A stretch of 64,000 bases of DNA, taken from contig BSBM01000179.1 in the NCBI GenBank assembly GCA_027924585.1, forward strand, positions 14,356,501 through 14,420,500. The letters run 5' to 3'. The stretch is from Larix kaempferi (lineage: Eukaryota; Streptophyta; Pinopsida; Pinales; Pinaceae). The notes beneath the pieces were generated by a model. The model did no database searches. It had not been told where the DNA came from and was given only the letters and a program-made list of their open reading frames with translations. The translations under genes and the position numbers were made by a program. Each line of letters begins with the position of its first letter. The first letter of the stretch is position 1. Below are positions 45,439 to 58,607 of this stretch, in pieces.

Positions 45439-45883
45439 ATGGCCCGAAGGTCTCATCGCAGTTACAAAACTGTGGGCCTTATCCCAACAGTGACTCAACC
45501 CTAACCACTTACAGTCAACTAGCTGTACTTCCATAGCCGCCTCCTGTCTCGTCGCCGCTTCCTGCAGTCCTTAGTCTTTAATGCATCGGCCCGTTGCTTC
45601 TTCTTGGTTCCAGCGACGCTGACTGTGGTCCTTCTTCTTAATGAGGGTAGCTGAACCCTCTCTTCATCTTCGGCGCCTTTATTATGGTGGTTGAGCTCTC
45701 CCTTCGGCCTCTTCCTTGTACCACATGCTTTGACTTTTCTGTACATATCGCCGCAATTCCCGTCGGAATTTGCGCTACGGCGATATCTTTGTCTTGTCGC
45801 CAAAATTGGTGCTTTCTCCCCAAAAATGGTTATCTTTCCCAAAATTAGCAGCTTCCTAATTGCTGCGGAAGTTCTCTCCAACA

Positions 45884-46110
45884 CATGAATACCTATGGAA
45901 GTGGGAATAGTACTAGCCATGGAAGAAGTTATTTGAGGAGGTGAAGGTGATCCATATTACAAGGAGTTAGAATCAAATGAATCAGAAGAGTGCTCTGATG
46001 ATCATGAAAAGTGTCAAATTGGAATGTAGCTTGTGGAGCCGATAGTGTGCCTTAAGAAGTTGTACAAAGGGGGTTGGCCCCAAAGTAACCGAGAGTAACT
46101 TGAGGGAGCT
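45884..46110 (-). pseudogene. E1 block 1: N-terminal gag
   Basis: On the minus strand the sequence reads SEHSSDSFDSNSL, GSPSPPQITSSMASTIPTSI and so on, Ser/Thr/Pro-rich as expected before a gypsy capsid. It continues in block 2 on the other side of element D, starting at the CATGA duplication. A few stops are present. The start codon and the E1 5' LTR could not be located. Confidence 0.65.
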
Positions 46111-47026
46111 ATAGTGACGTGATCTAAGATGACCAATCCAACAATGAAAATCTAAATCAAGGTTAATATTGACAATGTTTAATCATGTAATATCAACTCT
46201 ATAAATGGTGTGAGATCAAATAACAAGTGCAAAGTGGGTGTAACAAGTGATCTAATCTAGCAAAGAGAAGAAAACATGAAAAGAACATCCTAGAAAAAGA
46301 AAATACCTGCTATACCTATGAGAGATATTCTACACAATCAAAGTAAAAGCAAAAAAAAAATCTTTCTCCCTCAAATGGGGACATCAAGCCCATTCGACAA
46401 AATAAGTAGAAGGACAAGTTGGGTCTTCAAATCACCAAACAGAAAATAGGGGCAAAAATCCTATCCAGTCAAAATGATTTAAGATTAAAAATAATAGTTA
46501 TAGAGCGGGTTGAATCCAATTGCTATCTTCTCTAGGAATACCCCACCAAAGGGGATCACCTCTGGGTAATATACCTAAATAGAAAGGATAATAGGATACC
46601 TCATTCATATACACATAAAATGAGTTACCTACAACTTCATCCCAAAGGAAATGATTTGGATGATCTTCAGTACTGAATGGGGAAGGTGCACCACTCAGCC
46701 ATATGGTTATAGTATTTCCAAATACCACCTTGAAATGATGGGCCCACCCACAAATTGCCCTAAACCATGTATGATAGTAGTGGAGGATTTTGATTCCCTA
46801 GAAATTCAATGACTATGTCTAGGATGTATAGTTACTAAGGGGAATTATTTGGATTCCTATCCCCAAACTCCTAACCTAGCTACATAATTATTTTTGGTCC
46901 TCAAGTGAGGATTTAAGTTGTTTAAATTAGGGTTGATTTTATGATCCACTTGGGTTCGTGAACCAAATGATAATTTGATTTAAGGTATGAAATTGTGTGC
47001 ACAAGTGGTGTGTACAAATATCAACC
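46111..47026. other. Probable E1 5' leader or LTR, otherwise featureless
   Basis: No gene. The E1 5' LTR should lie here or just beyond, but I found no matching 3' LTR below 7 kb. The short minus ORF at 46498-46728 has no recognisable motif. Confidence 0.4.
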
Positions 47027-47684
47027 ATTAGAGGAAATTTGGGGTCTAAAATGGGCCTTATAAGAAAACGAGCCAACCATAATCTCTTGATAAGTTGGAA
47101 TTCAAGAACAAATAGAATTTCAATAAAATGAGTCACCATAATGGTTGACTTGAGATATTTGTCATAAAAAAAACTACTTTTTTGTTCGTATTTTCAACAT
47201 ATCTCCCTGTGTTTTTACTCAAATTTCAAGCGGGAGCACCCGTTGGATGCATAGTTAAATTCCACATCCAACGAGTACCCAGACTGCATACTTTTGACAG
47301 ACCCCACTGCCCCAAAAATAAGAAATACCTAGAAAAAGGTGATGATGGCATATGTGTTTTCACTCAAATTTTGAGCGGGAGCACTCTTTGATGCGGAATT
47401 ATGTCATCATCATGTTTTTTTAGGTATTTCTTGTTTTTGGGGCAGTGGGGTCCATAAAAAGTATGCACGGTGGGTACTCATTGGATGCAGAATTTCATTC
47501 CGCATCCAATGAGTGCTCCCGCTCGAAATTTGAGTAAAAACACAGAGATATGTTGAAAATACAAACAAACAAAGTAGTTTTTTTCTTTCTTTCTCCAAAA
47601 TTGATAAATATTATTTTATTATTTTAACTATTATTTTATTATTAAATTTAGGAGGCCCATTTTAGACCTCAAATTTCCTCTAAT
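47027..47684. repeat. 658-bp inverted-repeat element, MITE-like
   Basis: The outer ends ATTAGAGGAAATTTGGGGTC (47027) and GACCTCAAATTTCCTCTAAT (ending 47684) are inverted copies. The core arms at about 47185-47345 and 47405-47575 pair over roughly 160 bp with few mismatches. A third partial copy of the GAGCGGGAGCAC box sits in the loop (about 47373). The left arm carries an extra stretch of about 100 bp. No transposase and no clear target duplication were found. Confidence 0.8.
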
Positions 47685-48599
47685 GTAAATTTTGTGAGAA
47701 AATGTAAATGCTTGTATAATTGAAAGAGAAATCTATGTTTTCTTGAAAGAAATCTATGATATTTCAATATTGTAAAATATCTATCACGGTAGGATCTAGC
47801 TACTATAGATACCTCACAATTTAAATATTTAACTTATTATGCAAGAAACAAGTGCATAAATAATTCTGGAAAAACAAATGATCAAAAACCAGTCACAAAT
47901 GATCAAAAAACCAGTCACAAATGATGAAAAACCAATAAATACAAATGATCAAATATCATATTCTATTAACTCTCCATTATGTCTCATATAGAAATGAGTT
48001 GTGAGTACATATATATGGTGTTTGGAATAATTCAAGTGCCTTAGGATGCTTTGACAAGTGGCTAGCTTATATTTGAACCCAATCCCCCCTAGGTTGACCA
48101 ATAGGCTCCCAAATCACCCTAAACTAGTACCAATTTCCCATGTGAACATTGGGTGAGCATGTAATACCAAAATGAGGCTCACACATGTGAAGGAGGTGAT
48201 TGGGTGGTGTTTAGTTATCCAAGGAGAGGCCAAAACAGTCAAATATGGTCCAAAATGACTAGATTCAGTGCATGGGCGCCTAAGTCAAAGACAGTTTCCT
48301 TAAAATAGGGAAATAGGGAACCTTTTCTAAGGAGGTGGTAATAAATGTTGGAGGTGGCCATAAATAGGGTTCCTTACAGCTTATATAACTAAATAATGAA
48401 CATGTACAACATAGTCATAAAGAGGAAAAACTAAAATAATAATAGCATACATAACAATCAATGGTAACAAAGAGATCATCAAATGTGGCCATCGGTATGT
48501 TAATGCATGTTTAATACAATATTCTTCCTACATTTATTTTATTCATAAGGTCCAAAATTATGATGTTGGTGTTTTATTCTTGATTCCGTTATTCTCTTA
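47685..48599. other. AT-rich intergenic
   Basis: The only structure seen is a short direct repeat of ACAAATGATCAAAAACCAGTC type at about 47872-47955. No coding sense. Confidence 0.45.
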
Positions 48600-50180
48600 A
48601 TGGAGTTCATTTTTTAGAACCCAAAATATGCCTATGTGCATATGACCAAGTAGGAGCCACATCTAGAATTAAAGAAAACCATTTATAAGTCACCTTGTTC
48701 GTATTATATGAACATAAAAGGTATAATTTGTAATTCGCTTCATTCACAATACCTAGTGAAATAGACTTGGTGGTAGGGTCAACCTTTGGCTAAACACCAC
48801 CAACAACCTTGGTAACATGAACATCACCCATAAAAATATCTTCAAGTGCCTCCAATAACATTTATAATTATGTTATAATCCATAAACCCTAAACTTGTTT
48901 ATAATTAATCATCCAACATATATTTAACTTATTTACCTTGTTTACAATAGAAGTATTATGTGCCCAACATGTCTTCATTTTGAACAAGGCTCTATCCCTA
49001 TGTCATGACAATTTTTAGATCAATTTGGGTCAGTATAATCCATAGTTGATTGACTACATATCATAACATAACACAATTTAGTAACAAAATCTTTTAAATT
49101 ATAGTTTAACAATTCGGTAATGAAATATTTTAAATTATAGTACTTGCATATCTCCCATTTATTTTTAACATAGCCTCTAAGACTAAGATTGTGTTTCTCA
49201 ATCTTGTCCAATCTAGCCTTTGTTTCCTTCAAAGTGTCTTTATAAACTTTATGAAAAATTCAAAATGAATGTTAATGTTATTTAGTTGGTTAGGAGAATG
49301 AAAATTATAAGTTCAATGTATATTATATTATATTTACTGTTTTAAGTCTCCAAATTTTTATCTTGATTCCCTCTTTTTTCATCTTCTTCTTCTTTTGAAT
49401 CCTCCAATAGTGCATCCACTCACTTTTGGGAACTAGTGAAGGATGCTCATAAATAGGGTAGTGTAGGATATTAGTGTAGTACTTTTCCTACACTGCTTTC
49501 AAATACTTTCCCTCAATAGAAGAAACCACCTTTTGGTTGAATACTTGGCCAAAAAGGTGCACCATGTATTTAATCAACCCTTTTTTCAAAAAAATTATTT
49601 GGTATTCATATCCAATTCTTATTATTGATGTGCAAATACTAAACATCTTCTCATGCAATTGTTGATAAAATAAGTTATTAACTACCATTGAAATCATAAA
49701 TTATGATTATACTTATAATATCAACATAAAAATATTAATTTATATAATAAAATAAGTTGAGGGATTAGTAATCACCATGAATTGTGAATCCCTTCAATGG
49801 GACAATTTCATCCACCATGTCTAAAGAAATATGAAATTCCCTAGTGCTCATGAAAATTATGACCAACGAGGGAGTCAAATCAACATCTATAGTAGAGGTA
49901 TCTTAAGGAATAGGATTAGACACATTGTTAATACTAGGTGTAGTACTAGATGGGGCACCAACTATAAGTCCAGTAGGAGGGGCACTAGTAGTAGGAGAAA
50001 CAACAGGGGCACCAATAGTAGGTGTAGGAGTAGTGGCACTGAGCAATAGAAGAAACAATAGAGGCACCAACAATAGGTGAAGGAATGGGGGCACTAGAAA
50101 TAGGAACAATAGTAAAGGCACTAAAAACATATGCAGGTTTGATACTCCTAATGCTCATGGCATGATGTTTCAATGTCATC
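48600..50180 (-). pseudogene. Decayed reading frame of unknown family
   Basis: Minus-strand pieces read like protein in several short frames: a Pro/Thr/Val-rich low-complexity stretch at 49903-50130 (ATTPTPTIGAPVVSPTTSAP), VDEIVPLKGFTIHGDY near 49780, KETKARLDKIEKHNLSLRGY at about 49170-49230, and DPTTKSISLGIVNEANYKLY followed by ILDVAPTWSYAHRHI at about 48620-48790. Frameshifts and stops are frequent and introns may be present. The order (low-complexity N-terminus, coiled coil, C-terminal globular part) would suit an En/Spm-type plant transposon protein, but I cannot confirm this. Confidence 0.35.
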
Positions 50181-52643
50181 TATACATTAAAGTAATTGAT
50201 TGGATCAAATTTCAAAATTTTGTGTGCTAATTGATTATTGAGAAACAAGTATTACTTTGTTTGAATTATTTCTTCACAACTAATATCACTCATCAAACTT
50301 GTAATTTAATTTTATCATCATTTAACATATTCTAATAGATTTCATATTGTCAAGATAATTAAATAATTCATAATTTTCACCTTGATGAAGTAGGGTGGAA
50401 GCCCACAAAAAATAAAAAATGATAAGGATTAGAACATCAATAAATACTAGTAAAATAAACGTATAAAAGTTATATTAGAGGGCATACCCTACATAATTTT
50501 TTTTCACACAATCAACCTACAACATAAACACCGTTATGCCAATTATATGAAAGATGCATAAGATAAAACTAAGTCATATCATATTCAAACACAATATTCC
50601 CAAAATAACAACTATAAATTGTAAAATATAGTTGTCTATTTTCTTAATTTGGTTCAAATAATGAGATATCAACATGTCATTTTGCAAAAACTTTGGAATA
50701 TCATGGCCATATTACCATCACAAATACTTGCCTATAGAAATTTCTCAAGGAGGAAGAGACTGGTTTAAACATTGGGGATTTTATCGAAACTTCATTACTT
50801 GATATATTTCACTGACAAGAAACCAATTTTCAAAGTGGGGAAACATTGGTTTTTCTCATGAAAAAATGTAATGAATACATCAAAGTCACTTAGTTGACAT
50901 CAACACATAAGGATGCTAGGTTGAACATTCATGCACATATCAATTAAGCATGTACTTTATTATAAGCATTGAAGAAGTAAATTTATTATATTCCTAAACA
51001 TCATCATTAAAACATACACAATCATCTTCTTCACAAGTGCACCCTAGTGGTCGCGATTTTTCATAATCTGGCATATGTTCAAATTGTGCATCTTCAAACT
51101 TGAAGTTAGTGGATGATTGAGCTATTTGTTTTGGATGGATTGTTGGGATTAAATGATTCCATGGGGCACCTATATTCCACTTATCCACAATCATTTATAT
51201 TTTGAGCATGCTCTTCTAGTTGGTGATAGGAAAGTAGGTGAATGTTGGTAATAATTTCATTGGTAGACTTTATAGATATGACAATGATGGATATACTAGT
51301 GCATTGGGTGTTCAAGATCATGTCTACACTTATATTGGTTTTATGTTCTCATTGGTCATTGTTGATGATAGTGTTGAGAAGATGAGTTGAATAAACATAT
51401 AGATAAAAATGAGGAAAAAATGAGTAATAGGAATATGATGGAAATCCATTCGTGATGACTTGACATATTTATGTCTTTTCTTCTAATTTGCAAGTAGAAA
51501 ATGTTTGCAAATATCTCTTGATAGAAAAAATATCATTTTCACCCATTCTACTATTGAGATACACAAAATACTTGAGAGAAAAAAATAAGCCCATATGATT
51601 CAATGAGAAAAAGGCCGACCTAAATGTTTGAATCAACTTGAAACTTAAAAATATAAATCTATTGGTCAAATTATATTAAAAAAATCAATAAATAATGGCT
51701 ATATGTTGTAAAACACAATCATATATTTCTTTAATTCTATTCAGATTTTAATCAATCAATAGCTCCTTACATGCATCTATTGGATTTATTGCACAAGCCA
51801 CAACTTTATTTCCATCACACCCCTTAAACATGTGATTTTGTAGCTTGTTCATGCTTATGGGATATGGACATTTATAAACCCTACACCATCTCACCAATAA
51901 TTTGGTTCACCATCAACAATATAGATTGTCCTTAATTTTGATTATTTTCATTCAGTTTGTTATAATTTCCACAAATTCCATATCTCTACATACTTGTAGA
52001 TAATGAGCCAGTGTTGTGCAATGTTTATAATTGTAATTTGGGATAATATAATCTGTAAATTAAACTACATTATTTTATGAATTATTTACACAACCATAGA
52101 AAATATCCCCAATTTATGTAAACTAAATAGAGCAATTTGATATGTTCCCCCATTGATAAAAAAATTGGTGTCCAACTCAAGAAGCGGGTTTGGTTCTTAT
52201 ATTTTCACATAATTCCTTAACATTAATGACACTTCCTTATATTTGGAAGCCTCATATTCATTTCTTGCATATTGCAACATTTTTTAACCATATAACCTTC
52301 CAATGTAGGGTTTAAGTAGACATAACAAGTGATAGTGTAATGTCCATGTCAAATTAACCGCTTCGTTACATATTGTGAAAAGAAAATTACAAGTTATGGG
52401 GGTTTGTGAGAACAAGAGTTATTATAGAGAAGTAAGAAGTTAGGAACTTAGGTGATGGTAAGCATCAAGTATTTTGTATGATTTGTCACGATACGTTCAA
52501 TGCATACATACACATATAGATATATACCATAATTATTACATTGTTATTTACTATTTTCCTTCCCTATATTTTGTGAGGGCACGAAAAACTTATAATTTAC
52601 ATACACTACAAAACACAACATTGGCAATATTCAATTTAGGCCT
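50181..52643. other. AT-rich intergenic, nothing recognised
   Basis: Only short ORFs on both strands (for example 50994-51194 and 51469-51669) without family motifs. No repeat structure was seen by eye. Confidence 0.45.
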
Positions 52644-53240
52644 TTGTTCTCTTTTCTTCTCGCGTTCATTCAATTTGATTCCAAAATGATAACTAGAGAG
52701 TACAATAATTGTAGGAAGATGGATCTTGACCATACCTTGTTGGTGATATGGGCGATAGGATTTAATAAAAGAGTCATGATATATTTTTGTATGAAATTTA
52801 ATGGTGAAGTAGGCCTTAACATTAAGACTGTTAAGGTTGAAAAATGCAAGTTGTCTAAGAAGGGATTTGGATCTATGTGAGTTTCAGGTATGTTTTTTGG
52901 TCATGGAGATGGAATCTTTGGTGGTGGAAAACAAAGTATGGAAAATATATTGAAAGAGTTTGCATGGGAGCAATGAAAAAGAAAAAATATTAATAACAAT
53001 AATGTAGAAAGAGGAGGAAGAGGAGGAGGAGGAGGTATGGTGTTATCTATGTCATCTACCAACAACAACAACAACAATAATAATCCTCTAAAAATGTGCA
53101 TATGGGTTTTAGAGATGGATTTAAGAAAGAAAGGTTCAAATACTTCTTTAATATATTCCATATTGACTCAAGAAAGGTTAAAACTCATTAATTTAGGTTC
53201 CATTGTCCTCCCCTGTTGGGTTCAGATCCCACATTGGTGG
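52644..53240 (+). pseudogene. Possible decayed coding fragment with simple repeats
   Basis: One phase reads MDLDHTLLVIWAIGFNKRVM, VKVEKCKLSKKGFGS, stop, GMFFGHGDGIFGGGKQSMEN, stop, then a purine-rich Gly tract and (AAC/AAT)n encoding poly-Asn, then VLEMDLRKKGSNTSLIYSIL. Two stops interrupt it. The tone is protein-like but no family is recognised, and the simple repeats keep frames open by themselves. Low confidence. Confidence 0.25.
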
Positions 53241-53421
53241 TCCCCTCTGGTCACAAGTTCCCTTCTTGTCTCTTCTTAGTAATAACATGTTCCTTCTTGT
53301 TACCCTCATATTAAGTGCAGTTGTGAAATGGTGGTATATCTTCTGTCAAGGTCAATATCTTTGGATTATGGTCAAACTTGGGTTGTGCACATGTGAGATT
53401 TTTTGTTGGAGTATCTTATTC

Positions 53422-53424
<3 letters not shown>

Positions 53425-53457
<33 letters not shown>
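53425..53457. repeat. (TA)n microsatellite
   Basis: An uninterrupted run of about 16 TA units. ATG/GATG-rich sequence follows at 53460-53530. Confidence 0.95.
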
Positions 53458-53459
<2 letters not shown>

Positions 53460-53530
53460 TATATCTGATGATGGCAATGATGAATGTAATGATGATGGTG
53501 ATGATGATGATGATAATGATTCTCTCTATT

Positions 53531-56498
53531 ATTCTATGCTCCTTCATGATGCAATATTTAACATATGCCTCATCTCGAGAAAAAAATATGATCATGGTAA
53601 TCATAATCAAATTTGACCCTCGATTTTTTTTATTACAATATCGCTATATATTCACCTCTAAATGGTCATGGGTTTCCCTCATAATACACGGGTTTTCCTT
53701 GATATAAAGTGGGGTCATGCTAATCCCTAAATCATTCTCTAAATTTTACCTTACAATTGCATAAAAAATATAAGAAGTTATTTAAGTTTCTCTTCCTCCC
53801 CTCCAAACATTTCTGAGTGCTCAACTGACACCCACCATCAACCTAAGCTCTAAACACATATACCTCCTAAAAACACCACCATTTATTAGTTCCTAGCCCA
53901 TAAATTCCCATGCACCAAAGTCAAATACACTAATCAACCTTACCAATAATATTTGCATTATGATTTCTAGTCCCTAAGTACCATTTAAGCCAACATTGTT
54001 CATGGTTTTTTCCAACTATTTGTCAATTTATTGATCAAATTTAACCCCCATAGACATCCCTGATCATGATAAATATCCATCACCCAACCCCATGATTGAG
54101 GGATTTCCCATGCCAAACACTTCTCATGTTGTTCCTCCACAAGCTTGCCCTATGGTGATCACCCCTAGATATTTAACTCCACTTAGCAGGTTCCAATGCC
54201 CCCTTTACTTGTTTCCACATATGCATACCAAGTCTCAATTTTACTTTCGCATGATGACTCCATCATTCTCATATATTTAACCATTAAAGGAGGATTCAAA
54301 TCCCATTGGCTCATATTCAACTATGCATACCAATGCTTCCTTGATAACCCTTTATACCATGCATAATAAACAAGCTACGACCCTAACCCATCATAGTAGA
54401 ATCATATAACCCCCTATATATGACTCTTTTGGATCCACACCATCCCATGATTCTATTACCCCACTTTAAACTCCTTTTCAATAGTAGTCACCTAGTCAAT
54501 AAGTCCCTTCAAACGAGTCTTTGGTCATTAATCTACACCAATTAGGTCTAGTTATCCACACAATTGACCATTTAATGGTAAGGATATTCAAAATGTCATT
54601 TTCAATTATTATTTTCCAATGTAATCAACTGTGGATAATTTTTTGTTTAATTAAAGATGGCACAACATCTCAGTGTTGTTCAATTAGTGTGATAATCTAC
54701 AACATGACCAATATTAGTCGGAGACAAACAATGCTAGACAACTTGCGAAATTGGAAAATACTAATGTCATGGTTACAAACCTATACACTTAATTAGAAAA
54801 GTAGGATTTCAATAGGAAACATGCTAAAGACATGGATTAGATCTTAATAATAAGATTTCCCAATTGGGTGAGTTAGTGGAAGCTCATTCATTATTGCACC
54901 AAGGATAGCAAGGTGTTATATAGCTCAGTATGGGGGAGACGTTGTCACATAACGTTATGCAAATAAAAATAAATAAATAAATTACATGTCGGCTAAAAAA
55001 ATAAATTAAAAAAAATAATAAGAACATGTTCACTTAAAAAACATACTTACAATGTGTCATCTCATAAAATAAAAATAAAAAATAAAACCAACATAGTTCT
55101 ATGGATCCCTCTCAGTGCTTGATAGATCCAGGTTTAAGATGGATATTTGTTGGTCTTAGATCAGTCAAGAAAAAAATGATTTCATGACAGAGTTAGAGAG
55201 TGATATTTGTTAATTTTGCGACAATTAATAAAGCTTATAATAGTAGTTATAATTGTCTAATGACTATGTCTAATATTCCTATAAAACGTGCATAAACAGT
55301 TCATAGAGATATATCCCACACGTCCATCATCTCCTCATGCAGAATTATCAGCCTTTGATCAATCAATACAACAACTTTTCCTTTGTGGGAAACATTGACA
55401 TTTTGCAATGTTTATCCATGATCTTTGCGAAGTATAAGATTGCCCCACATGTTAACATAGAGGAGTTAGATGTACCAATGTAACATGTGTTTGACGATTG
55501 GTTCATTCATGATGAGCACTTGGACTTGAATAGAAAGCATCGTCTAGTTTAGGGATAGGCTTAGAAAAAAGAGTACCTACAACACAATAGTAAGGTTTAT
55601 TTATATACAAAAGTTTATGTATATGGGAGCATGGCATCACTTAAGAGACGTCTTAAACGTTGGTTAAGTGACATTGTGTGCCTCACATCAATGAAGCGAT
55701 ATTTGTTGAGGCAGAAAATTAAAACATATTTCACATTCTTTTCATTGATTTTTTATGTTAATTATTTTTTTCAACAGACATTGGCTCAAATGTGAGATTT
55801 TGACCCTAAATGTAATAGTTTCATGTTGAAAACTAACACTTCATCATCTACATGCTTAATTTGAAAGAGTCGACCTAAAACTTCTTGCTTCTTAGATGTT
55901 TACTCACCATTCCTTTTTAATCAACATGTGAAGATTGCAAGGGTTAATATATCTAAATTAACCCTTCTTATTAACTCAATTGACTAATAAAATGAGATTG
56001 TATCACATGTTAGTCACTAATAGATATAACATATTTTTTTTTCTTTTTTTCTTTTAATTCATTTATTTTTTACAATTTAAAAAATTGAAAATAACAAACA
56101 TGAAAACAATATATTTATCATTCTAATACAAGAGTGAGAATAAGGTTCTTTGAAGCACATTTGCTTTTGCCTATCTTTACATTGCATATCAAAAAAACAA
56201 TATATTTACCTAACGATGTATTGTAAGGTACCCAATTCACTACAATCTCAATTCCTTGAATTGAATAGCAAGAGTGAAAATGATGGTATACCATTCATTT
56301 TATTGAATATCGCCTTTTCACAAACATATTTGTACGACGTCTCCACCTTTATGTAAGATGAGGAAGAATGGTCCAATCCGTGAACTAAGTCAAAAAAAAA
56401 AATTTATTTTTTATTTTATTTTATTTTTTCTCAAATAAGTTAAAAGTTAAAACCTATGTTAAAACCATAATTCAAAAGTCACTTTTCAAAACGGTGAA
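53531..56498. other. AT-rich intergenic with faint coding-like scraps
   Basis: 54060-54480 has a Pro/Ser-rich phase (NPMIEGFPMPNTSHVVPPQA) with stops, and 55300-55700 has scraps on the plus strand. Neither can be assigned. No repeats or RNA genes were recognised. Confidence 0.35.
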
Positions 56499-56968
56499 GT
56501 TTTGGACTCTCCCAATCGTACATGAAGGACACTTAATGGTTTAAAATTTCAAACAAAAAAAAATTCACCAATGTGTTGTGACTTTAAAGTCATGGATACT
56601 CAATAATAATTGTACTTATTAAAGTAAACATGGATGTGAGTTTTGGACTCACCCAATCGTACATGAATGACACTCAATGGTTTAAAATTTCAAAAACAAA
56701 AAATTCACTAATGTGTTGTGACTTTAAAGTTATGGATACTCAATAATCATTGTACTTATTAAAGTAAACATGGATCTGAATTATGATTATCATCCAGAAT
56801 TCAACATCTATATTTGTTTTTGGCATCTAAATACGAATGTGTGTTGTGACTTTAAAGTCATGGATACTCAATAATCATTGTACTTATTAAAGTAAACATG
56901 GTTGTGAATTATGATTATCATGCATAATTCAACATCTATATTTGTTTTTGGCATCTAAATACGAATTT
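56499..56968. repeat. Overlapping tandem duplications (140 and 128 bp)
   Basis: AGTTTTGGACTC recurs at 56499 and 56639 (140-bp unit). GTGTTGTGACTTTAAAG recurs at about 56713 and 56841 (128-bp unit). The two units overlap in phase, so at least two duplication events occurred with different breakpoints. Confidence 0.85.
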
Positions 56969-58607
56969 CATCTAATAGGTTGCTTAAAAGGGTTGAATAA
57001 GTGTTGAATATACGTGGATTTGAACTCATTGGTTTGCATCTTTTAATATCTATAACTACTATTCAATCTTGTGATGCTCTTCTTCTTTGTTTTTTCTATG
57101 CGATATGGAAACACTTATGTATGTGGTAGTTAAATAGTTTCACGAGGATTATAGGACTTGGCATATACTCTAACCCTACCATAGTGTGTATTCTCCAATC
57201 AATTTGGTATCCACGGAAATTGAGGATTATATCAAAGAAATGAAAATATACTCGGTGTAAAGACTTTATAAGGAACCCCTATTAAGCAAAAATAAATAAA
57301 TGGTCATAATGGCATCTATGCCTATAGCTTCTAGAAATTATTTCCCCCTCACCCAGTGAGGAGTGTGATGCAGACACTAATATATTGTAACACAAAATCC
57401 AACCTCTCTTTTATTAGTCTGCTTTATTGACTGCTCCTTTAGGAAAAAGAAGACTACCCATGATTTGGATAACTGGGACCATTTTTATCTCAGTGGGTGA
57501 TACAAAACAATTGTTAGAATATTCATTAATCTCTAATTAGTTCATTGGTTAAATTAAAATAATGAAGAGAAAAAATGAAACCGTGTAGCCCATTAGTTTG
57601 CATAATTCTCATATAGGGCTTGAAAGAGTTATATTATGTCACTATAACATGGGTATAAATAAAAAGGGGAATTGACAATGACACAAAAATGGATACTAAT
57701 GATATTAAGTGAAAATGGGGTTTTTTTAATTGGAAAAGTGGATTGGTGTGGCAGGTGGGTTGACAAAAGTATTTTATGAGGTATTTTTTCATATCTAGTG
57801 AAATTAGGAGGAATCTTTAAAACCCCTCAAATGGATGTAATATCTCGTAGGCTCACTAAGTGAACCCTTGTGATGAGCCTACAATTTTATTATGTTTAGC
57901 TTCATGTTTTCTACTCTCTTTCTTTGTTTTTTCTTGCCATTTGATGGAAATGAACTAATAGGCTATCCACCTAAGTATTTTCCACTGATTGGATTGGTTC
58001 TCCATTCTACTCTTCTATTTTATTAGTTTAACATTATAGATATAGGCCACATACTCTGTAAACCCCATTGTAATTAATTTTATTCTTAAATTCACCTCCA
58101 CTTCCTTGATGCTTGCCTTGGAGTTTCTTAGAGTCACTCCCTTATCTTTTGGTCAGAATCACATTCTCCATATGATACTCTATTTGAGAGTTTCCCTAAA
58201 CAATTTGTTGGTATATGTTATCCAATTTCTCAAGTTTCTCTTCCTGTAAGGTTTTCTTCTTTGGTCTCTTCCATCCATGGAGGGGATTTAATGGGTCAAT
58301 GCTTATATTTGGTCATTTCTTTGCACTAATTGACATATAGTTTGCTTTCTAGGATGAATCACCCCCCCTAGATTTTAGTACTTGACCTTTTTTTTACCAA
58401 AGATTCAATGCCAAACGTTGGAGGGAGGGATGCATCTTTGCTATGTTATTCGACTTAAGTAGTTTTCAAAACTAAAAAATGATTATGGATGGAACCTATA
58501 TGTGTCTAACTTTGGGATTGAGTGGTAGCTAGATGTTGTTGTCTCCTTTTATTACGTGGGAAATTTTAAGGATCCATAATTATGCTCAAGTGTAGAATAC
58601 TTGGTGA
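56969..58607. other. Intergenic, nothing recognised
   Basis: No ORF longer than a few dozen codons with protein-like sense, and no repeat seen. Confidence 0.45.

Larger units (their letters stand above)
32764..45883 (-). mobile_element. Element D: young, nearly intact Ty3/gypsy element
   Basis: The 13,120-bp element has LTRs of 1484 and 1485 bp with about ten substitutions and one indel between them by eye (about 99.3% identity), perfect CATGA duplications, a 19-base tRNA-Glu primer site and a polypurine tract. On the minus strand it encodes a pre-gag frame, a 2018-codon gag-pol and a long extra frame. The protease box DLGS and the integrase end without a chromodomain point to the Athila/Tat side of plant gypsy elements and away from chromoviruses; this is inferred from motif knowledge. 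It interrupts E1 gag. Confidence 0.95.
44399..45883 (-). repeat. Element D 5' LTR
   Basis: This is the promoter copy for minus-strand transcription. It differs from 32764-34247 at about ten positions and one indel. Confidence 0.95.

Noticed and set aside
53209-53250. tRNA or SINE-like B-box (GGTTCAGATCCCAC)
   Set aside because: No A-box at a suitable distance, no cloverleaf pairing and no CCA-adjacent acceptor stem could be found.
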